Assembly (NCBI GenBank): GCA_014360645.1
Contig: JACIXD010000012.1
Span: forward strand, 55,455 to 119,454
DNA length: 64,000 bases
Source of the DNA: Actinomycetota bacterium
GTDB lineage: Bacteria > Actinomycetota > Geothermincolia > Geothermincolales > RBG-13-55-18
Direction: 5' to 3'
Under the pieces are notes generated by a model, which was given only the letters and a program-made list of their open reading frames with translations, had not been told where the DNA came from and did no database searches. Positions 51,150 to 61,000 of this stretch are shown in pieces. The translations under genes were made by a program, and so were the position numbers. Within the stretch, counting starts at the first letter, position 1. Each line of letters starts with the position of its first letter.

Positions 51150-52175
51150 ATGAGGATAGCACTGGTGGGGGCCGGAGCCATGGGCACCATCATCGGGGCC
51201 CTGATCGCCAGAGCGGGCGAGGACATCGTGCTGGTGGACGTCAACGAGCCCCATGTCGAGGCCCTGAACGAGAAGGGAGCCAGGATCGTCGGGCACATGG
51301 ACCTCACCGTGCCCGTCCGCGCCGTCACTCCAGGGGGCATGGAGGGGACCTACGACCTGGTGATCTACCTGGTCAAGACGGTGTATGATGACAGCGCGTT
51401 GCCGGAGATCGTTCCCCATCTCGGCAAGGACAGCATGGTCATCACCCTGCAGAACGGGGTGCCTGAGGAGAAGGTGGCGTCGGTGGTGGGCAGGGAGAGG
51501 ACCCTTGGGGGCGCCATCGGATGGGGCGCGACATTCATCGGTCCCGGCGTCTCCGAGCTCACTTACGCGCCCGAGGAGATGACCTACGATATCGGGGAGA
51601 TGGACGGATCCATGACCGATCGCATCCGGGCGGTGAAAAGGATACTGGACCACGCGGGCAAGGCGGAGATCACCGACAACCTGGTGGGAACGCGCTGGAC
51701 CAAGCTCATGGTCAACGTTTCCATGAGCGGACTGAGCAGCGCCCTCAACTGTACCTACGGGGACATCCTGGACAACGACAAAGCCACGGTGGCGGCCATA
51801 TCCATCATGGTGGAGACCCTGCTCACCGCCAGGGCGTTGGGGATCACCATGCAGCCCATCAAGGGCGTGGACCCGAACTTCATCATCGACGTGATCCGGG
51901 AGAGCGAGGAGAACGCCGTGAACGTCATCCGCATGGTCTACGAGCGCTCACGCGAGCAGGTGGCTTCCATGCTCCAGGACCTGAGGAAGGGCGTCCCCTG
52001 CGAGGTGGAGACCCTCAACGGGTACCTCGAGGCGAAGGCGGCGGAGGCGGGAGTCCCCACCCCGGTGAACAACAGGGTGACAGAGATCATCCGGGGCATA
52101 GAGGCGGGCAGGTACCCGCTGAGTTTCGACAACCTGGAGATGATCGAGGTGCGCCCCCTGCAGGAGATAATCTGA
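51150..52175 (+). CDS. ketopantoate reductase-family (ApbA/PanE-like) oxidoreductase
   Basis: 341 residues behind CAGGAGGTAAAAAG. The N-terminal 'IALVGAGAMGTIIGALIARAG' is the NADP-binding Rossmann loop. 'LVKTVYDDSALPEI' and 'ITLQNGVPEE' are family landmarks, and 'TRWTKLMVNVSMSGLSSAL' begins the helical C-terminal domain with the expected Lys. Classical members reduce 2-dehydropantoate to pantoate for CoA synthesis; paralogues act on other 2-keto acids. The C-terminal 134 bases are triplicated downstream. Confidence 0.87.
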   Translation: MRIALVGAGAMGTIIGALIARAGEDIVLVDVNEPHVEALNEKGARIVGHMDLTVPVRAVTPGGMEGTYDLVIYLVKTVYDDSALPEIVPHLGKDSMVITLQNGVPEEKVASVVGRERTLGGAIGWGATFIGPGVSELTYAPEEMTYDIGEMDGSMTDRIRAVKRILDHAGKAEITDNLVGTRWTKLMVNVSMSGLSSALNCTYGDILDNDKATVAAISIMVETLLTARALGITMQPIKGVDPNFIIDVIRESEENAVNVIRMVYERSREQVASMLQDLRKGVPCEVETLNGYLEAKAAEAGVPTPVNNRVTEIIRGIEAGRYPLSFDNLEMIEVRPLQEII

Positions 52176-52421
52176 CGGAGGCGGGAGTCCCCACCCCGGT
52201 GAACAACAGGGTGACAGAGATCATCCGGGGCATAGAGGCGGGCAGGTACCCGCTGAGTTTCGACAACCTGGAGATGATCGAGGTGCGCCCCCTGCAGGAG
52301 ATAATCTGACGGAGGCGGGAGTCCCCACCCCGGTGAACAACAGGGTGACAGAGATCATCCGGGGCATAGAGGCGGGCAGGTATCCGCTGAGTTTCGACAA
52401 CCTGGAGATGATCGAGGTGCG
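52042..52421 (+). repeat. tandem repeat, 134-bp unit, 2.8 copies, copying the 3' end of the reductase gene
   Basis: Copies start at 52042 (inside the gene), 52176 and 52310, each 134 bases apart, and the third stops at 52421. The first copy is the last 44 codons and stop of the reductase gene. Copies two and three carry the same codons and stop outside it, and do not keep frame with it (134 is not a multiple of three). Only one base change is seen (TACCCG to TATCCG in copy three). The rest of the gap to 52590 holds only a ribosome site. Confidence 0.9.
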
Positions 52422-52590
52422 GCTTTCGCCGGGAATCGGTGCCGGCGCCATCGAAGGAGGCGAGCCGGGTCCAGCGGGTCGGGAGAGGCCCGAACCGCAG
52501 AGGTCTGTATGGGAAGGAAAGAAAGAAAAAAGACAGTACAATAGCATATTTTGGTAATAACGGGCCGGGAACCAAGGAGGGTCGCTTCAC

Positions 52591-53073
52591 ATGGGCGAGG
52601 AACTGAGCCGGGAGGAGATAAAGGAGAGGATATTCAAGCTGCTCAACGAATCCCCCTTCTACCGCCATCTGGGCATGGAGGTGGTGGAAGCGGGCGAGGG
52701 CCGGGCGAGACTTCGGCTCCCGGTGAAGGACGAGCTGAAGAACCTCTACGGCATCCTGCACGGCGGAGTGATCGCGGCGCTCCTGGACTCCTCCTGCTCC
52801 ATAGCCGTGGGCACCCTCCTGGAGCCGGACGAGGCGGCGGTCACCCTCGACCAGCGCATCAACTACATCTCCAACGTCAAGGAGGGAGTGCTCTACGGTG
52901 AGGGGAGGGCCTTGCACAAAGGGCGCTTCACGGGCGTGGGCCAGGCGGAGGTCAGGGACGAGGAGGGCAACCTGGTGGCGGCGGGCATGACCACCACCTT
53001 CGTAATCCGGCGCGGCGTGAACCAGGTGCGCGACGCCAGGGATCCTGTGGACGAGCGACTGAAGCAGGGCTGA
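52591..53073 (+). CDS. hotdog-fold thioesterase (PaaI family)
   Basis: 160 residues behind AAGGAGGGTCG. 'SPFYRHLGMEVVEAGEGRA' and 'NLYGILHGGVIAALLDSSCS' are the PaaI-type hotdog core, with HGG and the Asp expected in the active site. Such enzymes hydrolyse acyl-CoA or phenylacetyl-type CoA esters in the cytoplasm and tidy up blocked CoA. It fits the acyl-CoA theme of the window. It follows the 134-bp array on the same strand. Confidence 0.9.
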   Translation: MGEELSREEIKERIFKLLNESPFYRHLGMEVVEAGEGRARLRLPVKDELKNLYGILHGGVIAALLDSSCSIAVGTLLEPDEAAVTLDQRINYISNVKEGVLYGEGRALHKGRFTGVGQAEVRDEEGNLVAAGMTTTFVIRRGVNQVRDARDPVDERLKQG

Positions 53074-53333
53074 TCTCGAGCCTGGAGACGGGAACCCCGC
53101 TCATCCCGCGGCGGCGCCTTCGCGATCATCACTCATCCGGTACCCGTGAGGCGCGGGTCGACCTGCCGGCTCCGCGGCGAGCGGCGAGGGGTTATTGCCC
53201 CGGGTCGGGATCCGACACACGCATGTTTCCGCGATCCCTCGCTGAAGCCTCGGTCACAGGCTCAGGCGGGCACCGCCTTCTCGGCCCTTCCGGTAAAAGC
53301 GGAAACCTGCCGCGCGGTCGCATGCACGAGCGC

Positions 53334-55292
53334 TCACCGCGTATGACCGATGGAGTCGTGAGCCCAGGTCCTGCCGTTTCCGTACATGGCCCTCTCGCAG
53401 ATCACCTCGCCGCTGGTGGCCTCCACCCGGGTGGAGACGTTGTAGCTGTCGGGCACGAAATCGTTGACCTTGAAGGTGCGCCGGGTCCCCGCAGCGATGC
53501 CCACTCCCTGCAGCTCGGCGGGCTCGACCTCCGCGCTGTCGGTCTGGAAGCTCACGTTCACCGTGGCCGCCTCCGTGCCCGGGTTCTGGATGAGCACGAA
53601 GGTCTCCATGTCCCCGCCGGTGGAGCCCTCGGCCAGGTACCAGGTGGCGGAGGGCGAGGTTACCCCGATGGAGTCGTGAGCCCAGGTCCTGCCGTTTCCG
53701 TACATGGCCCTCTCGCAGATCACCTCGCCGCTGGTGGCCTCCACCCGGGTGGAGACGTTGTAGCTGTCGGGCACGAAATCGTTGACCTTGAAGGTGCGCC
53801 GGGTCCCCGCAGCGATGCCCACTCCCTGCAGCTCGGCGGGCTCGACCTCCGCGCTGTCGGTCTGGAAGCTCACGTTCACCGTGGCCGCCTCCGTGCCCGG
53901 GTTCTGGATGAGCACGAAGGTCTCCATGTCCCCGCCGGTGGAGCCCTCGGCCAGGTACCAGGTGGCGGAGGGCGAGGTTACCCCGATGGAGTCGTGAGCC
54001 CAGGTCCTGCCGTTTCCGTACATGGCCCTCTCGCAGATCACCTCGCCGTCCAGGCAGTCCACCCGCGTGGAGAGGTCGTAATCGGTGGTGAAGCTCCCGA
54101 GATTGAAGCTGCGCCTGGAGGCGGCCGGGATCTCCACGTTGGTGAGGTCCGGTTTCACCACCGGTCCCCCTCCCGTCTGCAGCACGATATTCACGTGCAC
54201 CGCCTGCTGTCCGGGGTTCTGCACCAGCAGCCAGGTCTCCATGCCTCCGTCCGTGGAGCCCTCAGCGAGGTACCACGTCTGCAAGGTCTGCGAGGCGACG
54301 GTGATCAGGGTGGGGTCGTCGGGGTCTGCCGTCCTGGGGTCGTCGGTGACCATCTCCTTGTCCGGGCTGCCGTCGCCGTCGGAATCATATCGCAAAGTAC
54401 CCTGGTTGGAGATGACCGTGCCTCCCGGTATCCCGGCGTCCACCCTGACCCGGAAGGAGATGAAGACGAAGCTGGTGGCGGCCATCTCCCCGTTCCAGGA
54501 CAGGAGCCCGGTGGCGGCCTGGTAGGAGATCTCGCCCACGGGTTCCCCGTTGATGTCCAGCGCCCGTGCGCTGTCCGCTACGTAGGAGGTGTGCGCGGGT
54601 ATGGGGTCCTGCAGGCGCGCCTGCAGAGCCGCCGGATTGGCGTTCCCCAGTATGAGGTCGTAGCGGATGTCCTCTCCCGGCAGGAGCGAGCCTCCGTTGG
54701 GGTCCGCGGCCGTCTTCCAGGCGGACACATTGCCCAACGACTGTCCCACCACCACCCGCGTGGGGTCGTCATCTACCTGGAGGGTACGCGGGTCGTCGGA
54801 GGGCTCGACGCTCTCCTTGACGCCGTCGCCGTCGGCGTCCCAGTGCAAGTCCCCCTGGTTGGCCACCTCCGACCCCGGAGAGAGGGTGTCGGACAGCGCC
54901 ACGCTGAAGGAGATCACCACCGCGTTCGCGGCGCCCGGCTGGATACTTCCATTCCAGGTCACCCTGGTGTTGGCAAAATCGTAGGCAACGGTTCCTCCTC
55001 CCTGGACCACCCGGGCGGAGATCGGCACATAGAGGGTGTTGGCGGGTATGGGGTCCTCGAGCTCGTTGCCCGCGGTGTCGGCGATGGCGGTGTCGCCGAG
55101 GTTTACCATGGTGATGAAGTAGTTGATGATGTCTCCCGGCGCCACGTCCCCCCCGTTGGCGTCCACGGCCGCCTTGTAGACCTCGGGAAGGGGCGCAGCG
55201 TGCGCGCTCCCCGGAAAGAGATGGAAGCCCATTAACAGGCTGGCCAGGAGCAGCACAAACAACGAAACAAGCGACGGTCCTTTCACTTTCAT
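53334..55292 (-). CDS. exported surface protein: two DUF11-like modules plus tandem 'LAEG' repeats
   Basis: 652 residues from the ATG at 55292 after a GGGAG-rich leader; the frame extends 38 codons up. The signal peptide ends 'FPGSAHA'. Two adhesin-like beta modules of about 150 residues follow ('AAVDANGGDVAPGDIINYFI' and a second beginning 'TAADPNGGSLLPGED'), each ending in a Ca2+-binding-like 'DADGDGVKE' or 'DSDGDGSPD' loop. Three repeats of about 106 residues come next, opening with variants of 'WYLAEGSTGGDMETFVLIQN'; the last two are identical in DNA. The protein stops abruptly at 'DSIGHTR', a few residues into the join where a further repeat would begin, with no anchor visible. Likely cell-surface or secreted. 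Confidence 0.82.
   Translation of the reverse strand: MKVKGPSLVSLFVLLLASLLMGFHLFPGSAHAAPLPEVYKAAVDANGGDVAPGDIINYFITMVNLGDTAIADTAGNELEDPIPANTLYVPISARVVQGGGTVAYDFANTRVTWNGSIQPGAANAVVISFSVALSDTLSPGSEVANQGDLHWDADGDGVKESVEPSDDPRTLQVDDDPTRVVVGQSLGNVSAWKTAADPNGGSLLPGEDIRYDLILGNANPAALQARLQDPIPAHTSYVADSARALDINGEPVGEISYQAATGLLSWNGEMAATSFVFISFRVRVDAGIPGGTVISNQGTLRYDSDGDGSPDKEMVTDDPRTADPDDPTLITVASQTLQTWYLAEGSTDGGMETWLLVQNPGQQAVHVNIVLQTGGGPVVKPDLTNVEIPAASRRSFNLGSFTTDYDLSTRVDCLDGEVICERAMYGNGRTWAHDSIGVTSPSATWYLAEGSTGGDMETFVLIQNPGTEAATVNVSFQTDSAEVEPAELQGVGIAAGTRRTFKVNDFVPDSYNVSTRVEATSGEVICERAMYGNGRTWAHDSIGVTSPSATWYLAEGSTGGDMETFVLIQNPGTEAATVNVSFQTDSAEVEPAELQGVGIAAGTRRTFKVNDFVPDSYNVSTRVEATSGEVICERAMYGNGRTWAHDSIGHTR
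53347..54046 (-). repeat. in-frame tandem repeat, 318-bp unit, 2.2 copies, inside the surface protein gene
   Basis: Units at 53347-53664 and 53665-53982 look base-for-base identical, and a partial third (53983-54046) continues for 64 bases. 318 bases equal 106 codons, so the frame is kept. The identity, including third codon positions, indicates very recent duplication or gene conversion. Confidence 0.92.
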
Positions 55293-55518
55293 CTCCCGCT
55301 CACTCCCTCTCTTCATTTGCCGCCTGCGCATCAAGCCGCGTCGGCCCCTACTCGAGCAGGATAAGGGGTGCGTGCCCGACGGCTTCACCCCCTCCCGGTG
55401 GCCCATAGGGCGATTTTAATGGAACCCGGTGGTTTTATCACCCCCCAGTGGGCGGCAGGGGGCGATCGGGTTATCATGGAGTGCAAGGCACGGAAGGGAA
55501 AACGGGGAGGCGGTTGGA

Positions 55519-56358
55519 ATGCGCGATCTACGCGGCAAGGCGGTGGTGGTCACCGGGGCGGCCAGCGGCATAGGTAAAGAGATGGCGCTGGCATTCGCGA
55601 GGAGGGGGGCACGCCTGGCCGTCGCGGACATCGACGAAAAGGGTCTGCTGGACTTGCGGGGGGAACTCGAGAGGATGGGAGCGGATGTGCACCACCGAGT
55701 GGTGGACGTCTCGGACCCGGGGCAGGTGGAAAGCTGGTGTGAGGAGGTCTACGCAGAGTTCGGCCGGGTGGACGTGCTCTGCAACAACGCCGGGGTGGCG
55801 GTGGGAGGGCTTTTCGAGGACGTCACCCTCGACGACTGGCGTTGGATAGTGGGGGTCAACCTCTGGGGCGTCATCCACGGCTGCCACTTCTTCTACCCGC
55901 GCATGATCGCCCAGGGCGGGGGTGGGCATATCGTCAACACCGCCTCCGGGGCTGGTCTTGCCCCGCTTCCCTTCCTGACCGCTTATTGCTGCACCAAGTA
56001 CGCCGTGGTGGGGTTCTCGGAGACCCTGCGCGCGGAGGCGGCCCTGCACGGCATCGGGGTCTCGACCGTCTGCCCCGGCGTGGTCGATACCCCCATCACC
56101 CGGGCCGCGAAGCTGGTATCGAGGACCGAACGCTCCGCGCCCCGAGAGCTCCAGGAGAAGATCGTCCGCATCTACCGGCGCCGCCATTACACCCCGGACC
56201 GGGTGGCGGCGGCGGCGGTGAAGGCCGTGGAGAAGAACCGGGGCGTGGTCCCCGTCTGTCCCGAGACCTATCTCGGGGACTGGCTGCACCGCCTCAACCG
56301 CCGGATCAACGATGCCCTCTTCGCGCGCGCGGTGAAGATGTTCTTGAAATACCTGTAG
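55519..56358 (+). CDS. short-chain dehydrogenase/reductase (SDR)
   Basis: 279 residues from the ATG at 55519, after GGAGGCGGTTGGA; the frame is open 30 codons further up. 'VVVTGAASGIGKEMALAFAR' is the nucleotide loop, 'DVSDPGQVES' the adenine contact, 'LCNNAGVA' the structural motif, and 'NTASGAG' with 'YCCTKYA' gives Ser, Tyr and Lys of the active site. Asp after the second strand ('ADIDEKG') favours NAD(H). Substrate unknown; lipid or alcohol oxidation is typical. It is divergent from the surface protein gene. Confidence 0.92.
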   Translation: MRDLRGKAVVVTGAASGIGKEMALAFARRGARLAVADIDEKGLLDLRGELERMGADVHHRVVDVSDPGQVESWCEEVYAEFGRVDVLCNNAGVAVGGLFEDVTLDDWRWIVGVNLWGVIHGCHFFYPRMIAQGGGGHIVNTASGAGLAPLPFLTAYCCTKYAVVGFSETLRAEAALHGIGVSTVCPGVVDTPITRAAKLVSRTERSAPRELQEKIVRIYRRRHYTPDRVAAAAVKAVEKNRGVVPVCPETYLGDWLHRLNRRINDALFARAVKMFLKYL

Positions 56359-56795
56359 GCCTCATCGTCTTCCAGGGCTCGCCCGCAAGCCCGACCCCAC
56401 GTTCTTCTTTGCCTTATCCCGTGTGAATGCAACGGGCGGGACAAGCATGCCGAGGTTCGGCGGGATATGGCTCAGGCAGGTCCGTAGGCCATCGAGCTCA
56501 GGTGCCGCGTACGATGCCGGTGGGGTGAGGTGAGGGTGTGTCTGCGATTACCCCCGACCTTCATCGTTCAGGTCCAGGACCGGCGGCCTCACCGGTCCGC
56601 CCGCCCTCAGGGAGCCAGGAGTTCGGCCGGGGTCTAGAAGCGGCAGACTCGACCCCTTATCACGGGGGTAAGGGGTCGCAGCGCTTCGTAGCTCTGGTGT
56701 CCGCCGAGATGGCGGAAGATGATATCTCCCCGTGTAACGCCGCCTCACGCCGGCCCCGGCGGTCTCGCCGTGCCCTCCTTGCAGCCTCATGCGCA
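56359..56795. other. intergenic between convergent genes, nothing else recognised
   Basis: About 440 bases between the SDR gene and the terminator of the DivIVA gene. Open frames lack ribosome sites and family resemblance. Confidence 0.45.
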
Positions 56796-56832
56796 AATAG
56801 AAAAAGGCGGGCGCATCTCCCGCGCCCGCCTT
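56796..56832 (-). terminator. intrinsic terminator of the DivIVA gene
   Basis: AAGGCGGGCGC (minus strand from 56832) pairs perfectly with its complement across a seven-base loop, an 11-bp stem, followed by TTTTTCTATT. It lies 12 bases past the DivIVA stop and is the best terminator in the window. Confidence 0.88.
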
Positions 56833-56843
56833 CACAGAGGCCT

Positions 56844-57500
56844 CTATTCCCAGACGTACTTTCCTTTTTCCTCCGCCGGCGCCTCGGCCACCGCCTCTTC
56901 GGCGGGCGCCTCCTCCTCCCCTGCAGCTTCCTCTACCGCCGCAGGTTCTTCCGCCTTGACCGCCGGCTCGGATGCCGGAACCTCCTCCGCGGCGGCCTCT
57001 TTCTCGCCCTCGGATGATTCCGCGGCCGCCGCAAGGTCGGCCTTAGTGGCATATTCCTCGTATTCGATGAGCAGGCTCTGGCTCTTGAGCAGCAGTTCCC
57101 GCATGGGGGCTATCTGCTGCACGATCTGATCCCTGATGGTGGAGAAGGAGGAGAGGATGTGGGATTTCTCGCGCTCGAGGTCCTCGAGGATGCGGTCGCT
57201 TCTTTCCTGGGCTTTCTTGATGATCGCCGCCGCCTGGCTGCGTGCTTCCTGGAGGATGTTGCCCGCGCTCTTCTGGGCGTTCATCAAGGCCGTCTGCAGT
57301 GTCTTCTGCATCTCATCGAACTGGGCGACCTTGCGCTCCATCCCTGCCACGGCCTCCTCGAGCTGCTTGTTCCTGTTGATCAGCTTCTCCAAGTCGTCGG
57401 CGATAACGTCCAGAAAGGCGTCGACCTCTTCCTTGTCGTAGCCCCCGGAGCCCACGGTGCCGAACTCCTTAAGATGAATGTCCATCGGGCTTATCGCCAT
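56844..57500 (-). CDS. DivIVA-domain coiled-coil protein
   Basis: 218 residues from the second ATG (57500), eight bases after AAGGAGG; the ATG at 57506 is too close. The N-terminal 'ISPMDIHLKEF' plus 'GGYDKEEVDAFLDVIADDLE' is the DivIVA/GpsB membrane-curvature-binding start. A long coiled coil to about residue 150 and an Ala/Glu/Pro-rich tail complete it. Such proteins gather at poles or septa and recruit growth and division factors, essential in many actinobacteria (Wag31). The tail composition (EEAPAEEAVAEAPAEE) resembles the linkers of the neighbouring HEAT protein. Confidence 0.88.
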   Translation of the reverse strand: MAISPMDIHLKEFGTVGSGGYDKEEVDAFLDVIADDLEKLINRNKQLEEAVAGMERKVAQFDEMQKTLQTALMNAQKSAGNILQEARSQAAAIIKKAQERSDRILEDLEREKSHILSSFSTIRDQIVQQIAPMRELLLKSQSLLIEYEEYATKADLAAAAESSEGEKEAAAEEVPASEPAVKAEEPAAVEEAAGEEEAPAEEAVAEAPAEEKGKYVWE

Positions 57501-57506
57501 TGCCAT

Positions 57507-58041
57507 CTCCTCCTTCAGTTACAAGCCCAGTCCACGTTGCGGGCAGCCTCTCTCCACCTCACCCATCAAATACTACTGCCTTCTGCATTTTTCTGCTACT
57601 ATAGCAGCTTTTTTGCCTCTTTGCGATACCGCGGGAACGGATGTCCCGCAGCCGGGACGTACCTGGACTTTTCAACTATTTCTACCCCTTCGGTCCCTCT
57701 TCCTTTGTTGCGCCGGAGGCCGTGTGCGAGCGGAGGCGGCGCTCCCCTGCTCGCGGGGAATCCACCGTGGCCCGCCTTTGTTGAGAAAACGGCTCCAGCG
57801 AGGCCTCCCGTCGAGAGCGTGGCGCGCCCGGGGCAGGCTTGACACGCCTGGATATATAATAGAGAGTAGTATAGATGCGTTATACAGGGTTTTAACTGCT
57901 AAAACGCGGGAATCACACTCAGGGACCGGGCGATTCCGGACGGAATCGACATGCTCAGTTACGGTACGTTGAGGCGGTATGCCGTTCAGCACGCGGGGTT
58001 GCAGGATTCCGCGGCGGCGTGAAGAAGAGGGGAGAGCACAG
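57507..58041. other. intergenic between divergent DivIVA and HEAT genes
   Basis: 535 bases. CTGCTA-CTA-TAGCAG (57593-57607) followed by CTTTTTTG reads as a rightward terminator, while the same bases give TATAGT as a possible -10 for the leftward DivIVA gene. TATAAT at 57855-57860 may be a -10 for the HEAT gene; a TTGACA at 57839 is only ten bases away, so the pair is not usable together. Confidence 0.5.
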
Positions 58042-61000
58042 TTGGGCGCCTTTAGGTTGTCGAAGTCGAGATTCGGAAAGCCGAACATCGAGAAGATGGA
58101 GGCCAAGAAAGATGTCAACGGCCTCATCCACGCGCTGAAGAACGAGAACGTCAACCTGCGCGTCAATGCCGCCCTTGCCCTGGGTAAGCTGAAGCGGGCA
58201 CGCGCGGTAGCCGCATTGATAGAGGCCTTGCGGGATGAGGACGAGGATGTGCGCTGGGGTGCCGCCTGGGCGCTGGGAGAGATCGGTAAACCCGCCGCCC
58301 GCCCCCTCATACAGGTCCTCAACGACGAGGACGGTGATGTGCGCTGGAAGGCCGCCTGGGCGCTGGAGAAGATGGGAAAGACGGTGGTGGATTCCCTCAT
58401 CCAGGCCTTGAGGACGGAGTCGGGGGAAGCGAAGACCAAGGTGGCGTTGGTGCTCGGGTCCATCGGAGACATCCGGGCGGTAAGGCCGCTGGTGCAGGCG
58501 CTCAGGGACGAGGATGACAACGTGCGCTGGGGAGCCGCCTGGGCGCTGGAGAAGATCGGCCCCTCCGCGGTCAGGATGCTCATCAATTCACTTTCGGAGG
58601 AAGATCCGGGGGCGCGCAGGGACGCAGCCACGGCGCTGGGGATCATCAAGGACGAGGCCGCAGTCGATGCGCTGCTGGCCGCCATGGAGGAGGCGGATGA
58701 GGGCCTGCGGCGGGACATCGGAGCTGCCTTGGTCAGCATCGGCAGCAAGAAGGCCGTCTACGGATTGCGCAGATATCTCAAGGAGGGCGACGAAGGGCTG
58801 CGGAGGATCGCCGCCCTGGTCCTGGACAGGCTGGGGTGGAGACCCGAGGAGGATTCCGAGAAGATGCAATTCTTCCTGGCCAATCGGCGCTGGGAGGAGA
58901 TCGCCGCCCTGGGCAAGGAGGCCCTGCGCCCGCTGCTTGCGGCGCTCAAGGGAGAGGGCTGGGAGGTAAGGAGGCAGGTGGCGGCTGCGTTAAGGGAAAA
59001 GGGCAAGGTGGCTCCGGAGGCCATCTTCCACCTGCTGGATGACGAGGACGAGGACGTGCGCCGGGAAGCGGTGCTGCTGCTCAAGGAATACGCAGATGCC
59101 CGGGCGGTGGACGTGTTGCTGCGGGCACTCGAGAACAAGGACTGGTTCGTGCGCAGGAACGCCGCCCTCGCACTGGGGGAAGTCGGGGGCGCAAGGGCCG
59201 TAGAGCCCCTGGTGGGAGCCCTCAAGGACGAGGACGAAGACGTGAGGCGCGTTGCCGCCTGGGCGCTGGGCAGGATCGGCGAACCTGCCGTCACCCCGCT
59301 ATTGCGCGAGCTCTCATCCGCCGAAGCGGAGGTGCGCCGCGGTGCGGCTTGGGCGCTGGGCGTCATCGGGGACAGGGAGGCCATAAGCCCGCTTGTAGCC
59401 GCCCTCAAGGACGGGGACGAAGAGGTGCGCCGCGGCGCCGCCTGGGCGCTGGCGGAGATCGGAGAGGCGGCTTCGGAGGCGCTCAACGCGGCCCTGGCGG
59501 ATGAGGAGATCCGCGAGGCGGTGGAGGAGATCCTGGCGAAGATCGCGTCGGGAGAAGAGGGGGAGAGACCGCCGGCGGCTTACGTCGAGGAGGAGGCCCC
59601 GGCGGCGGTGACCGGCGGCGAGGAAGAGCTGGAGGCTCGCGTGCTCCCGGGAACGACGTCAGCGTCCGGGGAGATCGAGCTCACAATCATGGCGCCCGGC
59701 GGCGCAGGGCCGAGGCTCGACGAAGAGGAGGAAAAAGCGGCCCTTTACATCGCTCAGCGGGAGTGGAACAAGGTGACGGAGCTGGGTGAGGCGGCGGTAG
59801 AGCCGCTCATCCAGGCCTTGGAGGACAGGGACCAGGAGATCAGGAGCAGGTCGGCCTGGGCGCTGGGCGTGCTGGGCAGCGTCAGGGCCATCGATGCGCT
59901 GGTCGGTAGCCTAGGCGACCCGGAGCGGGACGTGAGGGTCAATGCGGCGGGTGCCTTGAAAAAGATCGGCAGCCCCGCCGTTGATTCCCTCGTGGAGGCT
60001 TTGCAGTCCAGGGACCCGGAGCTGCGCCGGGAGACGGCGCGCGTGCTCGGGGAGATACGGGATATCCGCGCCATAGCCCCTCTCATCAGGGCCCTGCGGG
60101 ACGAGGAGGAGAAGGTCAGGGGCAGGGCCGCCAATGCACTGGAAAAGATAGGCAAGCCCGCCGTAGAGGCCCTGCAGAACGCGCTGCATGACGAGGAAGC
60201 CGGGGTGCGCCAGCTCGCCATATCCATCCTCACCCGCCTGGGCTGGAAGCCCTCGGAGGAGCTGGCCGCAGCTGTCGAGGCTTCATATCCCGAGACGGTC
60301 GCGGGTGGCGTGGAGGCAGCGGGAGAAGAGGCGCCCCTGATCATGGATCTTCCTCCGGCGCTGGAAGTGCCGCTGGAAAGCATACCGGCGGAGGAAGTGC
60401 CCGCGGCCGAGGCCGTAGAAGAGGAGAAGGTCGCCGCCGAAGCTCCCGCGGTGGAGGAGGTGGCGGCCTCGGTGCTCAAGGCCATGGAGGAACTGGCACC
60501 CCAGGTCCCGGCGGAGGAAGTGCCCGCGGCCGAGGCCGTAGAAGAGGAGAAGGTCGCCGCCGAAGCTCCCGCGGTGGAGGAGGTGGCGGCCTCGGTGCTC
60601 AAGGCCATGGAGGAACTGGCACCCCAGGTCCCGGCGGAGGAAGCGTCCGCGGCCGAGGCCGTAGAAGAGGAGGAGGTCGCGCTGGCGGTGCCGGAGGAAG
60701 CCGCGGTGACCGTGGAGGAAGCCGGGTTCGACGAGGCGCAGAGGCTGGTGGCGCTGGGCGAATGGGAGAGGCTCGCGGCCATGGGACCGCAGGCGCTCGA
60801 CCAACTGATAGCGGCCCTGGATGATGAGAGCCCGGATACCAGGCGCGGCGCCGCATGGGCGCTGGGGGTGATCAGAGACAGCCGCGCCTGCGGTGCGCTC
60901 ATACCCCTGCTCGGGGATCCCGACAGCTCCGTTCGACGCGGCGCCGCATGGGCGTTGGGGGTGATCGGCGACCGGGAGGCCACCCTTCCGCTGACCGCGG

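Noticed and set aside
52176..52310. Separate small gene in the second 134-bp copy
   Set aside because: It is a copy of the reductase gene's 3' end in another frame without a start or ribosome site.
53223..55235. 670-codon plus-strand frame opposite the surface protein
   Set aside because: Its repeats mirror the DNA repeat. The minus-strand frame has a signal peptide and known modules.
57839..57860. TTGACA plus TATAAT as promoter for the HEAT gene
   Set aside because: The spacer is only ten bases, too short for one sigma-70 promoter.
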